From: Ancylobacter novellus
GTDB taxonomy: Bacteria > Pseudomonadota > Alphaproteobacteria > Rhizobiales > Methylopilaceae
DNA: 64,000 nt
Direction of reading: 5' to 3'
NCBI GenBank assembly: GCA_003241695.1
Contig: QFPN01000012.1
Coordinates: 112,032 to 176,031, forward strand
Shown: positions 43,239-51,996 of the stretch, piece after piece
Position numbering within the stretch: the stretch's first letter is position 1
How the letters are laid out: the number at the start of each line of letters is the position of its first letter
The notes under the pieces: model-generated
What the model was told of the DNA's origin: nothing
The model's input: the letters and a program-made list of their open reading frames with translations, nothing else
Databases searched by the model: none
Program-made: the position numbers and the translations under genes

Positions 43239-45041
43239 TCAGCCCGCGGTTTCGACAGGCGCGGTCTTCCGCGCGGCCGCGGGAGCGGGAGCGGCTTTGG
43301 CGCGTCGCGGCGCTCGCGCCGCAGCCGGCTTGGCGGACGATGACGGGGCAGCGGTCTTGCGGGCGCCGTCCTTCGGGGCGACGGTCGCAGGCTTCGCCGC
43401 CGCTTCCGGCTCGCCGGTCACGATCGGGGCGATGGGAGGAACCTCCTCGGCGACCGCGACGCCTTCGTTTTCTTCGGCCCTCACGACCTCCGCCGCCTTC
43501 GCCGCAGGCGCGCCGGCCCCGGTCTTGGGCGCATCGGTCTTGAGCGCATCAGTCTTCGGAGCCTCGGTCTTGGCTTCGGCCTCGACGGTCTCAGCCTTGA
43601 CGGCGTCGATCTTCGGATCCTCGGCCTTGGTCGCCTCGGATTTGGCTTCGGCCTCGACCTTCGGAGCTTCGGCCTTGTCGACGGCGGGCGTGACCGCCGC
43701 CTTGGCCGCCGCCGGCTTCGTCGCGCGCGGCTCGTGCGACAGGATGAAGTCGCGGATGCGCGGCGCGATCTCGGCGCGGAAGCGCGATCCGTTGAACACG
43801 CCGTAATGGCCGACGCGATCCTGCAGATAATGGACGCGCTTGTCCTCCGAAAGGCCGGTGCAGAGCGCATGCGCCGCTTTGGTCTGGCCGACGCCCGAAA
43901 TGTCGTCGCGCTCGCCCTCGACGGTCATCAGCGCGCAGCGCGTGATCTTCGAGCAGTCGACCGGCTTGTCGCGGTGGGTCATCTCGCCCTTGGGCAGCGC
44001 CTGCCGCACGAACACGGTGTCGACCGTCTGCAGGTAGAACTCCGCCGAAAGGTCCATGACGGCCATGTATTCGTCGTAGAATTCGCGGTGCTTCTCGGCC
44101 GAGTCGCCGTCGCCGTCGACCAGATGGTTGAAGAACTCGTAGTGCGCGGAGACGTGGCGGTCGAGATTCATGCTCACGAAGCCCGTGAGCTGAAGAAAGC
44201 CCGGATAGACCTGACGCCCGACGCCCGGATGGGGCCAGGGCACGACGGTGATGACGTTCCGGCGGAAATAGTCGGTGCCGCGCTCGATCGCGAGCTGGTT
44301 CACCGCCGTGGGCTTCTCCCGCGTGTCGATCGGGCCGCCCATCAGCGTCATCGTGCGAGGGGCGTAAGGATCGCCGTCGGCCTCCATGCGCGCGACGGCC
44401 GCAAGCACCGGCACCGCCGGCTGGCACACCGCCATGACGTGGCATTCGCCGCGCAGGAAGTGGAAGATCGAGATCATGTAGTCGATGTAGTCGTCGAGGT
44501 CGAAGGGACCCTCGGCGAGCGGCACGAGCCGCGCGTCGGTCCAGTCTGTGACGTACACGTCGTGGTCGGGCAGCATCGCCTCGACCGTGCCGCGGAGCAG
44601 CGTCGCGTAATGGCCGGACATCGGCGCGACGATCAGAAGCTTCGGCTGCGGCCTCGCGCCCGGCGGCAGATCGCGCTCGAACCGGACGAGGTTGCAGAAG
44701 GGCCGGCTCCAGACGACCCGTTCCGTCACGGCGACGCGCTGGCCGCGAACAGGCGTCGTGGCGATGCCGAACTCCGGCTTGCCGTAGCGGCGCGTCGCGC
44801 GCTCGAACATCTCGCACATCGCGCCGACCTTGCGGCCCCATTCGGTATGCGAGGCGGGGTTGGCCGGGTTCTTGAAGTAGATGCGGTAGGCGTCCGCCAG
44901 CGCCCTCGCGGGTCCGAGCGACGCCTGAGCGGCCTCGAACATCCAGTAGAGCGGCATCGTCGTGGCGGAGCCGCCCCAGTCGGCGGCGGCCGCCGCGCCT
45001 GCGAATTCACCGATGCCGCTCGTCGTCTTGTCTCGAGCCAT
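43239..45041 (-). CDS. phaZ: Intracellular polyhydroxyalkanoate depolymerase with a long Ala/Lys tail
   Basis: About 600 residues from the ATG at 45041, which has GAGGGA 4 nt upstream; an ATG five codons earlier lacks this. The first 425 residues match intracellular PhaZ: MPLYWMFEAAQASLGPARA, LIVAPMSGHYATLLRGTVE, DVYVTDWTDAR, the active Cys206 in AVCQPAVPVLAAV, and VGHYGVFNGSRFR with the His. The remaining 170 residues are a low-complexity Ala/Lys/Glu/Pro tail with repeats such as KAEAPKVEAEAK and KTDALKTDAPKTG, ending in a basic histone-like segment. The usual length is about 410-430, so the tail is an added feature. The enzyme mobilises stored polyester. Confidence 0.93.
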   Translation of the reverse strand: MARDKTTSGIGEFAGAAAAADWGGSATTMPLYWMFEAAQASLGPARALADAYRIYFKNPANPASHTEWGRKVGAMCEMFERATRRYGKPEFGIATTPVRGQRVAVTERVVWSRPFCNLVRFERDLPPGARPQPKLLIVAPMSGHYATLLRGTVEAMLPDHDVYVTDWTDARLVPLAEGPFDLDDYIDYMISIFHFLRGECHVMAVCQPAVPVLAAVARMEADGDPYAPRTMTLMGGPIDTREKPTAVNQLAIERGTDYFRRNVITVVPWPHPGVGRQVYPGFLQLTGFVSMNLDRHVSAHYEFFNHLVDGDGDSAEKHREFYDEYMAVMDLSAEFYLQTVDTVFVRQALPKGEMTHRDKPVDCSKITRCALMTVEGERDDISGVGQTKAAHALCTGLSEDKRVHYLQDRVGHYGVFNGSRFRAEIAPRIRDFILSHEPRATKPAAAKAAVTPAVDKAEAPKVEAEAKSEATKAEDPKIDAVKAETVEAEAKTEAPKTDALKTDAPKTGAGAPAAKAAEVVRAEENEGVAVAEEVPPIAPIVTGEPEAAAKPATVAPKDGARKTAAPSSSAKPAAARAPRRAKAAPAPAAARKTAPVETAG

Positions 45042-45163
45042 AAGTCCCTCGGTCATGCTGCGCTGCGGGATGAGGGACGATTCTCCGTATTGTGCGATCC
45101 GTCAATGCTCCCTTCCGCCGGTCCGGCTTCCACGTCGGTCGGAGCTCGGCGTAATGTGCGCCA

Positions 45164-46498
45164 ATGCCGACGCCCGAAGCCCACGTTGATCGCCTCATCG
45201 CCGAACGGGATCTCCGTCTCGACACGCTGATCCGACTGCGATGGCTCGCGGTGGCGGGACAGGCGCTCGCCGTGTTCGGCGTGCATTTCGGATTTGGCTT
45301 CGCGCTGCCGATCGGGGCCTGCTCGCTGGTGATCGGCCTCGCGGTCGGCCTCAACATCGGGCTGCGCCTGCTGTTTCCGGTGAACCACCGCCTGCGCGGG
45401 CTGCCGGCGGCGCTGCTGCTCGGCTACGACGTCATTCAGCTCGCGGCCCTTCTCTATCTGACGGGGGGCCTCGAAAATCCCTTCGCGGTGCTGTTCCTCG
45501 CCCCGGTGCTGATCTCGGCGACGGCGCTTCCGCCCCGGACGACCGCGGCGCTCGCGGTCGCGGTCGCGGCTTCGGCGACGTTCCTCGGCTTCCATCACAT
45601 GCCGCTGCCCTGGCCGGGCGAGCGGGCGATCGAACTGCCGTTTCTCTATGTGAGCGGCATCTGGCTCGCGCTCATGATCGCCATGGGCTTCATCGGCGTT
45701 TATGCGTTCCGCGTGTCCGAGGAGGCGCGAGAGCTGAGCCAGGCGCTCGCCGCGACCGAACTCGTGCTCGCGCGCGAGCAGCACCTGTCGGCGCTCGACG
45801 GCCTCGCCGCGGCGGCGGCCCACGAGCTCGGCACGCCGCTCGCGACCATCGCGCTCGTCTCCAAGGAGCTCGAACGGGCGCTCACGCCCGGTCCCTACGA
45901 CGAAGACATGACGCTGCTGCGCGAGCAGGTCGCGCGCTGCCGCGACATCCTGAAGAAGCTCACCTCACTCGACGAAGAGGGCGCGCCGTTCGACAGCATG
46001 GAGATCGGCCACCTGATCGAGGAGGTCGTCGAGCCGCACCGCAATTTCGGGGTCGACCTGGCGGTGAAGGCCAGCGGCGCCGGCGTCGAGCCGCGCTGGC
46101 GGCGCAATCCGAGCGTCCTCTATGGACTCGGCAACATCGTCGAGAACGCGGTCGACTTCGCCTCGTCCCGCGTCGAGGTTACGGCGTTCTGGAGCGTGGA
46201 CCGGGTCGAGATGACGGTCGCCGACGACGGCCCAGGCTTCGCGCCCGAGATCCTCAACCGGCTCGGCGAGCCCTATGTGTCGAAGCGCGAGGCGGACCGC
46301 CCCGCCACCATGGAGGGCGGCGGCCTTGGCCTCGGCTTCTTCATCGCCAAAACCCTGCTCGAGCGCTCGGGCGCGCGCGTGACGATCGGCAACCGGGCGG
46401 CGCCGGCGACCGGCGCGCGCGTCGCGATCGTCTGGCCGCGCGCGCGTTTCGACGCCGCGGCGCAGGCCGAGCACGCCCCCGCCGCCGCGCTGGCCTGA
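45164..46498 (+). CDS. RegB/PrrB/ActS-type redox sensor histidine kinase
   Basis: 444 residues. Six hydrophobic segments include the quinone-linked GGLENPFAVLFLAPV motif of RegB. The H-box AAAHELGTPLATIAL has His220, and the redox Cys259 in QVARCRDILKKL matches the RegB regulatory Cys. N-box NIVENAVDFA, DDGPGF and GGGLGLGFFIAKTLLERSGA complete the kinase. It would sense respiratory redox state and phosphorylate a RegA/ActR regulator. No regA/actR gene is adjacent; the next gene is rpsT. Confidence 0.93.
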   Translation: MPTPEAHVDRLIAERDLRLDTLIRLRWLAVAGQALAVFGVHFGFGFALPIGACSLVIGLAVGLNIGLRLLFPVNHRLRGLPAALLLGYDVIQLAALLYLTGGLENPFAVLFLAPVLISATALPPRTTAALAVAVAASATFLGFHHMPLPWPGERAIELPFLYVSGIWLALMIAMGFIGVYAFRVSEEARELSQALAATELVLAREQHLSALDGLAAAAAHELGTPLATIALVSKELERALTPGPYDEDMTLLREQVARCRDILKKLTSLDEEGAPFDSMEIGHLIEEVVEPHRNFGVDLAVKASGAGVEPRWRRNPSVLYGLGNIVENAVDFASSRVEVTAFWSVDRVEMTVADDGPGFAPEILNRLGEPYVSKREADRPATMEGGGLGLGFFIAKTLLERSGARVTIGNRAAPATGARVAIVWPRARFDAAAQAEHAPAAALA

Positions 46499-46662
46499 CG
46501 AAGCCGTTGACGCTTCGCCCGACTGTTGCTACGAGACGCCCACTCGCGGCGGGCCTTTCGGTCCGCCGCTTACGTTTTCGCGCGCGACGCGCACCCCGAC
46601 CGCGGTTCGAGCCCGATGGGCCCCACGCGGGACGGCAGACGCCTTGAAGGACCGTTCGAGAG

Positions 46663-46929
46663 ATGGCCAATACGCCCTCGGCCAAGAAGGCCGCCCGCAA
46701 GATCGCCCGCCGCACCGTCGTGAACGGCGCCCGCCGCAGCCGTATGCGCACCTTCCTGCGCAAGGTCGAGGAGGCGATCGCCTCCGGCAGCCAGGACGAC
46801 GCCCGCGCGGCGCTCCGGGCCGCCGAACCCGAGATCATGCGCGCCGCCCAGAAGGGCGTGCTGCACAAGAACACCGCGTCCCGCAAGGTCTCCCGCCTCG
46901 CGGCCCGCGTGAAGGCCATTTCCGCCTGA
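46663..46929 (+). CDS. rpsT: 30S ribosomal protein S20
   Basis: 88 residues: MANTPSAKKAARKIARRTVVNGARRSRMRTFLRKVEEAI, then VLHKNTASRKVSRLAARVKAI. It is the classic small basic S20. A strong terminator follows. The placement just before the dnaA region is common in alphaproteobacteria. Confidence 0.97.
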   Translation: MANTPSAKKAARKIARRTVVNGARRSRMRTFLRKVEEAIASGSQDDARAALRAAEPEIMRAAQKGVLHKNTASRKVSRLAARVKAISA

Positions 46930-46962
46930 CGCGACGGTATCACGACGCCTCGATGACGTTGC

Positions 46963-46989
46963 AAAGCCCGGCTTTACGCCGGGCTTTTT
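46963..46989 (+). terminator. Intrinsic terminator after rpsT
   Basis: AAAGCCCGGC (46963-46972) pairs with GCCGGGCTTT (46978-46987), followed by a T run. Confidence 0.93.
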
Positions 46990-47613
46990 CGTTTGTGACT
47001 TTTCTGCGGCGCCTCGTCGCCGCGCGTTTCTGATGAAGAATCCGGCTTGACTCGCTGAACAGCCTGAATCGCAACCTTGCCGAGTCTGGGCGCCTTCTCC
47101 GATCAGAAAAACATGTGCAAAAACAAATTATTACGGGAAGGACGCAGCGAGGAGGTTGGATTCCGCCATCCGGCCGGCCCGCGACGCGACGCGACGCGAC
47201 GCCGGGCCGAGAAAACTTTGTCGACCGGAGCACGCTTCCGGGCGGAATGATTTTGCTGGCTACGCAGGGCATTGCCGCGACTGCTGCCCCCGCGACGTCG
47301 TCGACCGGTCCCGGCGCTTGACCGATTCGTTCCCGACTGGCCATTGCGTCCCCAAAATACCCTGTGTATCGTTCTTCCCATGGAGACGGCGGAGCTATTT
47401 CCCTTCGAAATGAAAAGACTTAGCTAACCCTCCAAAAGAAATCGCAAGAAAGATCCACAGATTTCGCCTCCCTCTTCTCAGGGAGAGGCGCAGATCCTTT
47501 GCGGATCGACCTCACCGTGATCTTGAAATCCCGCCCATCGGGCGCGAGGTTCGCGATCAGATCAGAATTGAAGCAGCAGGAGCGCCGGATCTCGGGTCTG
47601 GCGAGGCGGGGGC
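46990..47613. other. Gene-free region upstream of dnaA, with AT-rich patches and a pentamer repeat
   Basis: About 620 bp with no recognisable gene. It contains an AT-rich patch at 47105-47140 (AAAACATGTGCAAAAACAAA), four tandem GCGAC units at 47181-47200, and AT-rich sequence at 47405-47460 including AAAGATCCACAG, which is reminiscent of a DnaA box but not consensus. An origin cannot be claimed: no cluster of TTATCCACA-like boxes was seen. The promoter for the rhodanese and dnaA genes probably lies in the last part. Confidence 0.35.
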
Positions 47614-48057
47614 ATGTCGTTTCACAATCGACCTTACGCCGGCGACGTCGCGCCGACCGCCGCCTGGGCGACGCTCCAGAGCGACGTCCAGGCGGCGCTG
47701 GTCGACGTCCGGACGGTCGCTGAATGGTCCTTCGTCGGCGTCGCGGATCTGAGCGCGGTCGCCAAACGTCCGATTTTCCAGGAATGGCAGACCTTTCCGT
47801 CGATGCAGGTCGATCCGGCCTTCGCCGACCGCGTGGCGCAGGCGCTCGAGGCGCAAGGCGCCGACCGCGACGCTCCGGTGTTCTTCCTGTGCCGCAGCGG
47901 CGCGCGCAGTCAGGCGGCCGCCGCCGCGCTCGCCGCACAGGGCTACACGCGCTGCTTCAATGTCGAGGGAGGCTTCGAGGGACCGCTCGACGCCCATCGG
48001 CGCCGGGGGGCGGTCGCCGGCTGGAAGGCCGACGGTCTGCCCTGGTCGCAGTCGTAA
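47614..48057 (+). CDS. Rhodanese-like domain protein
   Basis: 147 residues forming one rhodanese domain: ALVDVRTVAEWSFVGVADL near the N-terminus and the active-site loop FFLCRSGARSQAAAAAL with the persulfide Cys, then YTRCFNVEGGFEGPLDAHRRRG. There is no signal peptide, so sulfur transfer would be cytoplasmic. It stands directly before dnaA in the same direction. Confidence 0.92.
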   Translation: MSFHNRPYAGDVAPTAAWATLQSDVQAALVDVRTVAEWSFVGVADLSAVAKRPIFQEWQTFPSMQVDPAFADRVAQALEAQGADRDAPVFFLCRSGARSQAAAAALAAQGYTRCFNVEGGFEGPLDAHRRRGAVAGWKADGLPWSQS

Positions 48058-48114
48058 GCGTTCGCGTCACGCGTTTTTCACCCGATCTCTGAAATCCTTA
48101 TTTGGAGAGGTTTG

Positions 48115-49584
48115 ATGCTCTCTGCGTCGTCCGTCCCCGTTTCGAGGACCCACGTTTCGACCGACCCGCGCGCGTCCGGCTGCTCCGATCCGATCTGGGC
48201 GCCGATCGCACAGCGGCTGCGCGAGGAATATGGCGAGGACGTCTTCACGAGCTGGTTCCAGGGCGTCGCCCTCGACCGTCTCGATGACGGCGTCGCCTAT
48301 CTCACCGTGCCGACCCGCTTCCTCAAGACGTGGCTCCAGGCCCATTACGCCGACAGGATCGCCGCGCTCTTCGCCGAGGCCCAGCCCGACGTGTCGCGGG
48401 TGTCGCTGTCGGTGCGCAGCGCCGCCGCCAAGGTCGCGGCCCCGAGCCGCGACGTCGTGTCGGCGCCCGCTCCGGTCGAGCAGCCCGAAACGCGGTCGGT
48501 CACACCGTTTCCGCTGGCGCCGCGTCAGGATCCCAACCGACTGCAGGGTTCGCCGCTCGACAAGCGGCTGACCTTCGAAACCTTCCTCGTCGGGCGCTCG
48601 AACGCGCTCGCGCACGCCGCCGCGCGCCAGGTCGCCGAAGCGCGCGCCGGCGATCCCGTGCAGTTCAATCCGCTGGTGATCCACGCCTCCGTCGGGCTCG
48701 GAAAGTCCCACCTTCTTCAGGCGACCGCGCATGCGGTCGAGGCCGCCGGCCGGCGCGTCCTCTACCTGACGGCCGAAAAATTCATGTTCGACTTCGTGGC
48801 GGCGCTGAAAGCCCAGACCGCCCTGTCGTTCAAGGAGAAGCTGCGCGCGATCGACCTGCTCGTGATCGACGACCTCCAGTTCCTGCAGGGCAAGACCGTG
48901 CAGCAGGAGTTCGGCCACACGCTGAACGCGCTGCTCGACGGCGGCCAGCAGGTGATCGTCGCCGCCGACCGGCCGCCGGCCGAACTCGAGGGGGTCGACG
49001 AGCGGCTGCGCTCGCGGCTCGCGGGCGGGCTTACGCTCGAACTTGGCGCGCTCGACGAGGAGCTGCGCGCGAAGATCCTGAGCGTCCGCGTCGCCGCCGC
49101 AAGAGCCGTCCACCCGCGCTTCGACGTGCCCGAGGACGTGATCGCCTATGTGGCGCGGACCGTGACCGCGAACGGCCGCGACCTCGACGGCGCCGTCAAC
49201 CGCCTGCTCGCCCACAACACGCTGACGGGTTCGACCGTCACCGTGGGGATGGCCGAGACGGCGCTCCGCGACCTCGTCCGGCAGGTGGAGCCCAAGCGGG
49301 TCAAGATCGAGGACATTCAGCGCATCGTCGCCAAGCACTACCAGGTGAGCCGCGCCGACGTGCTGTCGTCGCGCCGCACCCATAACGTCGTCAGGCCGCG
49401 CCAGGTCGCGATGTATCTGTCGAAGGTCCTGACGCTGCGGTCTCTGCCCGAGATCGGCCGACGCTTCGGCGGCCGCGACCACACCACGGTGCTGCACGCC
49501 GTCCGCAAGATCGACGACCTCATCAAGACAGATCAGGCGCTGAATGACGAGATCGAGCTGCTGAAGCGCATGCTTCTGGAGTGA
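48115..49584 (+). CDS. dnaA: Chromosomal replication initiator protein DnaA
   Basis: 489 residues from the ATG at 48115; GGAGAGG at 48104-48110 precedes it, and an in-frame TTG one codon earlier is too close. Domain I (DPIWAPIAQRLREEYGEDVFTSWF), a variable linker, an AAA+ domain with Walker A HASVGLGKSHLLQA and Walker B LLVIDDLQFLQGK, and the domain IV DNA-binding signature RPRQVAMYLSKVLTLRSLPEIGRRFGGRDHTTVLHAV. It melts the origin and, with its clustered neighbours dnaN, recF and gyrB, marks a typical replication gene block. Confidence 0.97.
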   Translation: MLSASSVPVSRTHVSTDPRASGCSDPIWAPIAQRLREEYGEDVFTSWFQGVALDRLDDGVAYLTVPTRFLKTWLQAHYADRIAALFAEAQPDVSRVSLSVRSAAAKVAAPSRDVVSAPAPVEQPETRSVTPFPLAPRQDPNRLQGSPLDKRLTFETFLVGRSNALAHAAARQVAEARAGDPVQFNPLVIHASVGLGKSHLLQATAHAVEAAGRRVLYLTAEKFMFDFVAALKAQTALSFKEKLRAIDLLVIDDLQFLQGKTVQQEFGHTLNALLDGGQQVIVAADRPPAELEGVDERLRSRLAGGLTLELGALDEELRAKILSVRVAAARAVHPRFDVPEDVIAYVARTVTANGRDLDGAVNRLLAHNTLTGSTVTVGMAETALRDLVRQVEPKRVKIEDIQRIVAKHYQVSRADVLSSRRTHNVVRPRQVAMYLSKVLTLRSLPEIGRRFGGRDHTTVLHAVRKIDDLIKTDQALNDEIELLKRMLLE

Positions 49585-49595
49585 GCGCCGCCGCC

Positions 49596-49713
49596 TTGTC
49601 CCGGTCTCGAGCCGGGACCCATAAACGCGGCGCTATTCCGGATCCCCCAATCCGAGCGTCTTAATCCTGAGTTGGAATCGGATCTGGGTCGCGGCTCGAG
49701 GCTGGGACGCGAG
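49596..49713. repeat. REP-like palindromic repeat after dnaA
   Basis: TTGTCCCGGTCTCGAGCCGG at 49596-49615 and GCGGCTCGAGGCTGGGACGC at 49691-49710 are inverted arms of the GTCCCGG...GAGCCGGGAC family. The middle has a second inverted pair (TTCCGGATCCCCCAATCCGA; GGAATCGGATC). Confidence 0.8.
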
Positions 49714-49729
49714 GGCGGCTTTTCGTTCG

Positions 49730-50518
49730 TCACTCCGCCGCCCGCGTGGCGGCCGCACGCGCCTGCCGGCGCTGGGCGACGAAGCGGTTGATCTCGTATT
49801 TGAGCGTCGCCGCCTCCGCGGCCTCGGTCCAGGCGCGGACGGTGAGCTCGATCACGTCGCCGTAGCCGGTCTTCGAGATGACCGGCGCGGGAGCGGCCAG
49901 AGCCTTCGGATTGTCCTCCAGAAACCGCGCCAGATCGGCCGCGGTCGCGTCGGCGTCGCCGTTTGGCGCAGTCACGGTCGCCTCCACCCGGCGCGTCGGA
50001 TAGGCCGAATAATTGACGACCGCCGTTCCCCAGACGGAAGCGTTCGGGATCAGGATCTTCACGTTGTCGGCCGTCGCGAGCTCGGTGAAGAACAGGCTCA
50101 GCTCCTTCACCGCGCCGCTCTTGCCCGCGACCTCGATCTGGTCGCCGACCCGGAACGGGCGGAACAGCAGCATCATCACGCCGGCGGCCATGTTGGAGAG
50201 CGTGCCCTGCAGCGCGAGGCCGACGGCGAGCGAGGCCGCGCCCAGCACCGCGAGCAGGCTCGTCGCCTGGATGCCGACGAGTTGCAGCATCGCGATCAGC
50301 ACGACCGCGAGCAGACCGTAGCGCGTCAGGCTCGCCAGGAAGCTCGCGACGGTGTCGTCGATCCGCTTCGAAGCGGTGAGCGCCCGATGCACGCCGCGCT
50401 CGGCGAGCCCGGCGATCCAGAACCCGACGACGGCGAGCAGGAGCGCGCCGAGGACGTTCATGCCGTAGACCACGACGAGATTGGTCAGGAAGGTGAAATC
50501 GATCGGAATCTCGGGCAT
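49730..50518 (-). CDS. MscS-family mechanosensitive channel
   Basis: 262 residues. Three N-terminal transmembrane helices lead into the pore helix GAASLAVGLALQGTLSNMAAGVMMLLFRPFRVGD, then the beta domain (GAVKELSLFFTELATADNVKILIPNASVWGTAVVNYS) and a C-terminal alpha/beta domain. The length and motifs match small MscS (E. coli MscS has 286). It opens during osmotic downshock. It sits, unusually, between dnaA and dnaN on the opposite strand. Confidence 0.92.
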   Translation of the reverse strand: MPEIPIDFTFLTNLVVVYGMNVLGALLLAVVGFWIAGLAERGVHRALTASKRIDDTVASFLASLTRYGLLAVVLIAMLQLVGIQATSLLAVLGAASLAVGLALQGTLSNMAAGVMMLLFRPFRVGDQIEVAGKSGAVKELSLFFTELATADNVKILIPNASVWGTAVVNYSAYPTRRVEATVTAPNGDADATAADLARFLEDNPKALAAPAPVISKTGYGDVIELTVRAWTEAAEAATLKYEINRFVAQRRQARAAATRAAE

Positions 50519-50805
50519 CGGACGGACCTCCTTTCGCGGGGCGGCTGGCGGCTTACGCCGCGCGGCGACGAAGGGGCACCTAAGAGCCGCGCCCGATTTG
50601 TCACGCCGGACCGCGACAAATCGCCCGTCTTGAGGCCTCTGCGGCCGGCCGCCGAAAGGCGATCGGCCTCGCGCTTGCCAATAGGGCTGCCGGTGGGCAA
50701 TGTCCGCAGTCCCTGAGCGAGACCACCTCCTCGCGATCCCCGGCTCGACGCGCGGCCCCGCCGCGCTTCGGCTCGCCGGCGCCCCACCTACGGAGCGGGA
50801 CGAAC

Positions 50806-51924
50806 ATGCGCGTGACCCTCGAGCGAGCGGCCCTGTTGAAGGCTCTCGCCCATGTCCACCGCGTCGTCGAACGGCGCAACACGATCCCGATTCTGGCGAA
50901 CGTACTGTTGCGCGCGGCCGACGGCGCGCTGAAACTGCAGGCGACCGACCTCGACCTCGAGATCGTGGAGCGCGTCGCGGCCGAGGTCGGCCAGGGCGGC
51001 GCGACGACGGTGCCGGCCCACACCTTCTACGACATCGTCCGCAAGCTGCCCGACGGCAGCCAGGTGGCGCTCGAAATGTCGGGCGAACGCGGCCAGCTCA
51101 CCATCCGCGCCGGCCGGTCGCGCTTTACGCTGCAGACCCTGCCGGACAGCGACTTCCCCGACCTCGCCGCGGGCGAACTGCCGGTGCGTTTCGAGATGTC
51201 GGCCGCCGATCTGCGCCGTTTGATCGACAAGACCCAGTTCGCGATCTCGACCGAGGAGACGCGCTACTACCTGAACGGCATCTATTTGCATGTCGCGGAC
51301 GTCGCCGCCGGCCCGCTGCTGCGCGCGGTCGCGACCGACGGCCATCGCCTCGCCCGCGTCGAGATCCCGGCGCCGGCGGGCGCCAAGGGCATGCCGGGCG
51401 TGATCGTGCCGCGCAAGACGGTCGCGGAGATCCAGCGGCTGGTCGAGGATCCGGAAGGGATCGTGGCGGTGGAGCTTTCGGCCACCAAGATCCGCGTCTC
51501 CTTCGGCGAGGCCGTGCTCACCTCGAAGCTGATCGACGGGACCTTCCCCGACTACAACCGCGTCATCCCGACCGGCAACGACAAGCGCCTGACGGTCGAC
51601 CGCGCCGAGTTCGCGAGCGCCGTCGACCGCGTCTCGACGATTTCTTCCGAGCGCGGCCGCGCCGTGAAGCTCTCGCTCGCCGACCGGCGGCTGGTGCTGA
51701 CCGTGACCAATCCCGACAGCGGCAACGCGACGGAAGAGATCGAGGTCGACTACGAGTCCGATCCGCTCGATATCGGCTTCAACTCCCGCTACCTGCTCGA
51801 CATCGCGAGCCAGCTCGAGGGCGACACGGCGCTGATCCGGCTCGCCGACCCCGGTTCGCCCACGCTCGTCCAGGATCGCGACGACGCGCCGGCGCTCTAT
51901 GTCCTGATGCCGATGCGGGTGTGA
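50806..51924 (+). CDS. dnaN: DNA polymerase III beta clamp
   Basis: 372 residues in three repeated clamp domains. MRVTLERAALLKALAHVHRVVERRNTIPILANVLL at the start, FTLQTLPDSDFPDL in the middle, and the C-terminal hydrophobic-pocket end ALYVLMPMRV. Standard length. It encircles DNA to hold polymerase and repair partners. Confidence 0.97.
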   Translation: MRVTLERAALLKALAHVHRVVERRNTIPILANVLLRAADGALKLQATDLDLEIVERVAAEVGQGGATTVPAHTFYDIVRKLPDGSQVALEMSGERGQLTIRAGRSRFTLQTLPDSDFPDLAAGELPVRFEMSAADLRRLIDKTQFAISTEETRYYLNGIYLHVADVAAGPLLRAVATDGHRLARVEIPAPAGAKGMPGVIVPRKTVAEIQRLVEDPEGIVAVELSATKIRVSFGEAVLTSKLIDGTFPDYNRVIPTGNDKRLTVDRAEFASAVDRVSTISSERGRAVKLSLADRRLVLTVTNPDSGNATEEIEVDYESDPLDIGFNSRYLLDIASQLEGDTALIRLADPGSPTLVQDRDDAPALYVLMPMRV

Positions 51925-51996
51925 TCCGGCCGGACAACGCGGCAGGCTCCGCGCGAGGGCTCGCTCCCTCGCGGACGACGCAAGGACGGCTCGACG

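Noticed and set aside
43105..43806. Rightward open frame of 233 codons across the phaZ 3' end
   Set aside because: It is the antisense shadow of the Ala/Lys-rich PhaZ tail and has no independent signals.
46990..47613. Chromosomal origin oriC
   Set aside because: No cluster of DnaA boxes was seen by eye; location next to dnaA alone is insufficient in alphaproteobacteria.
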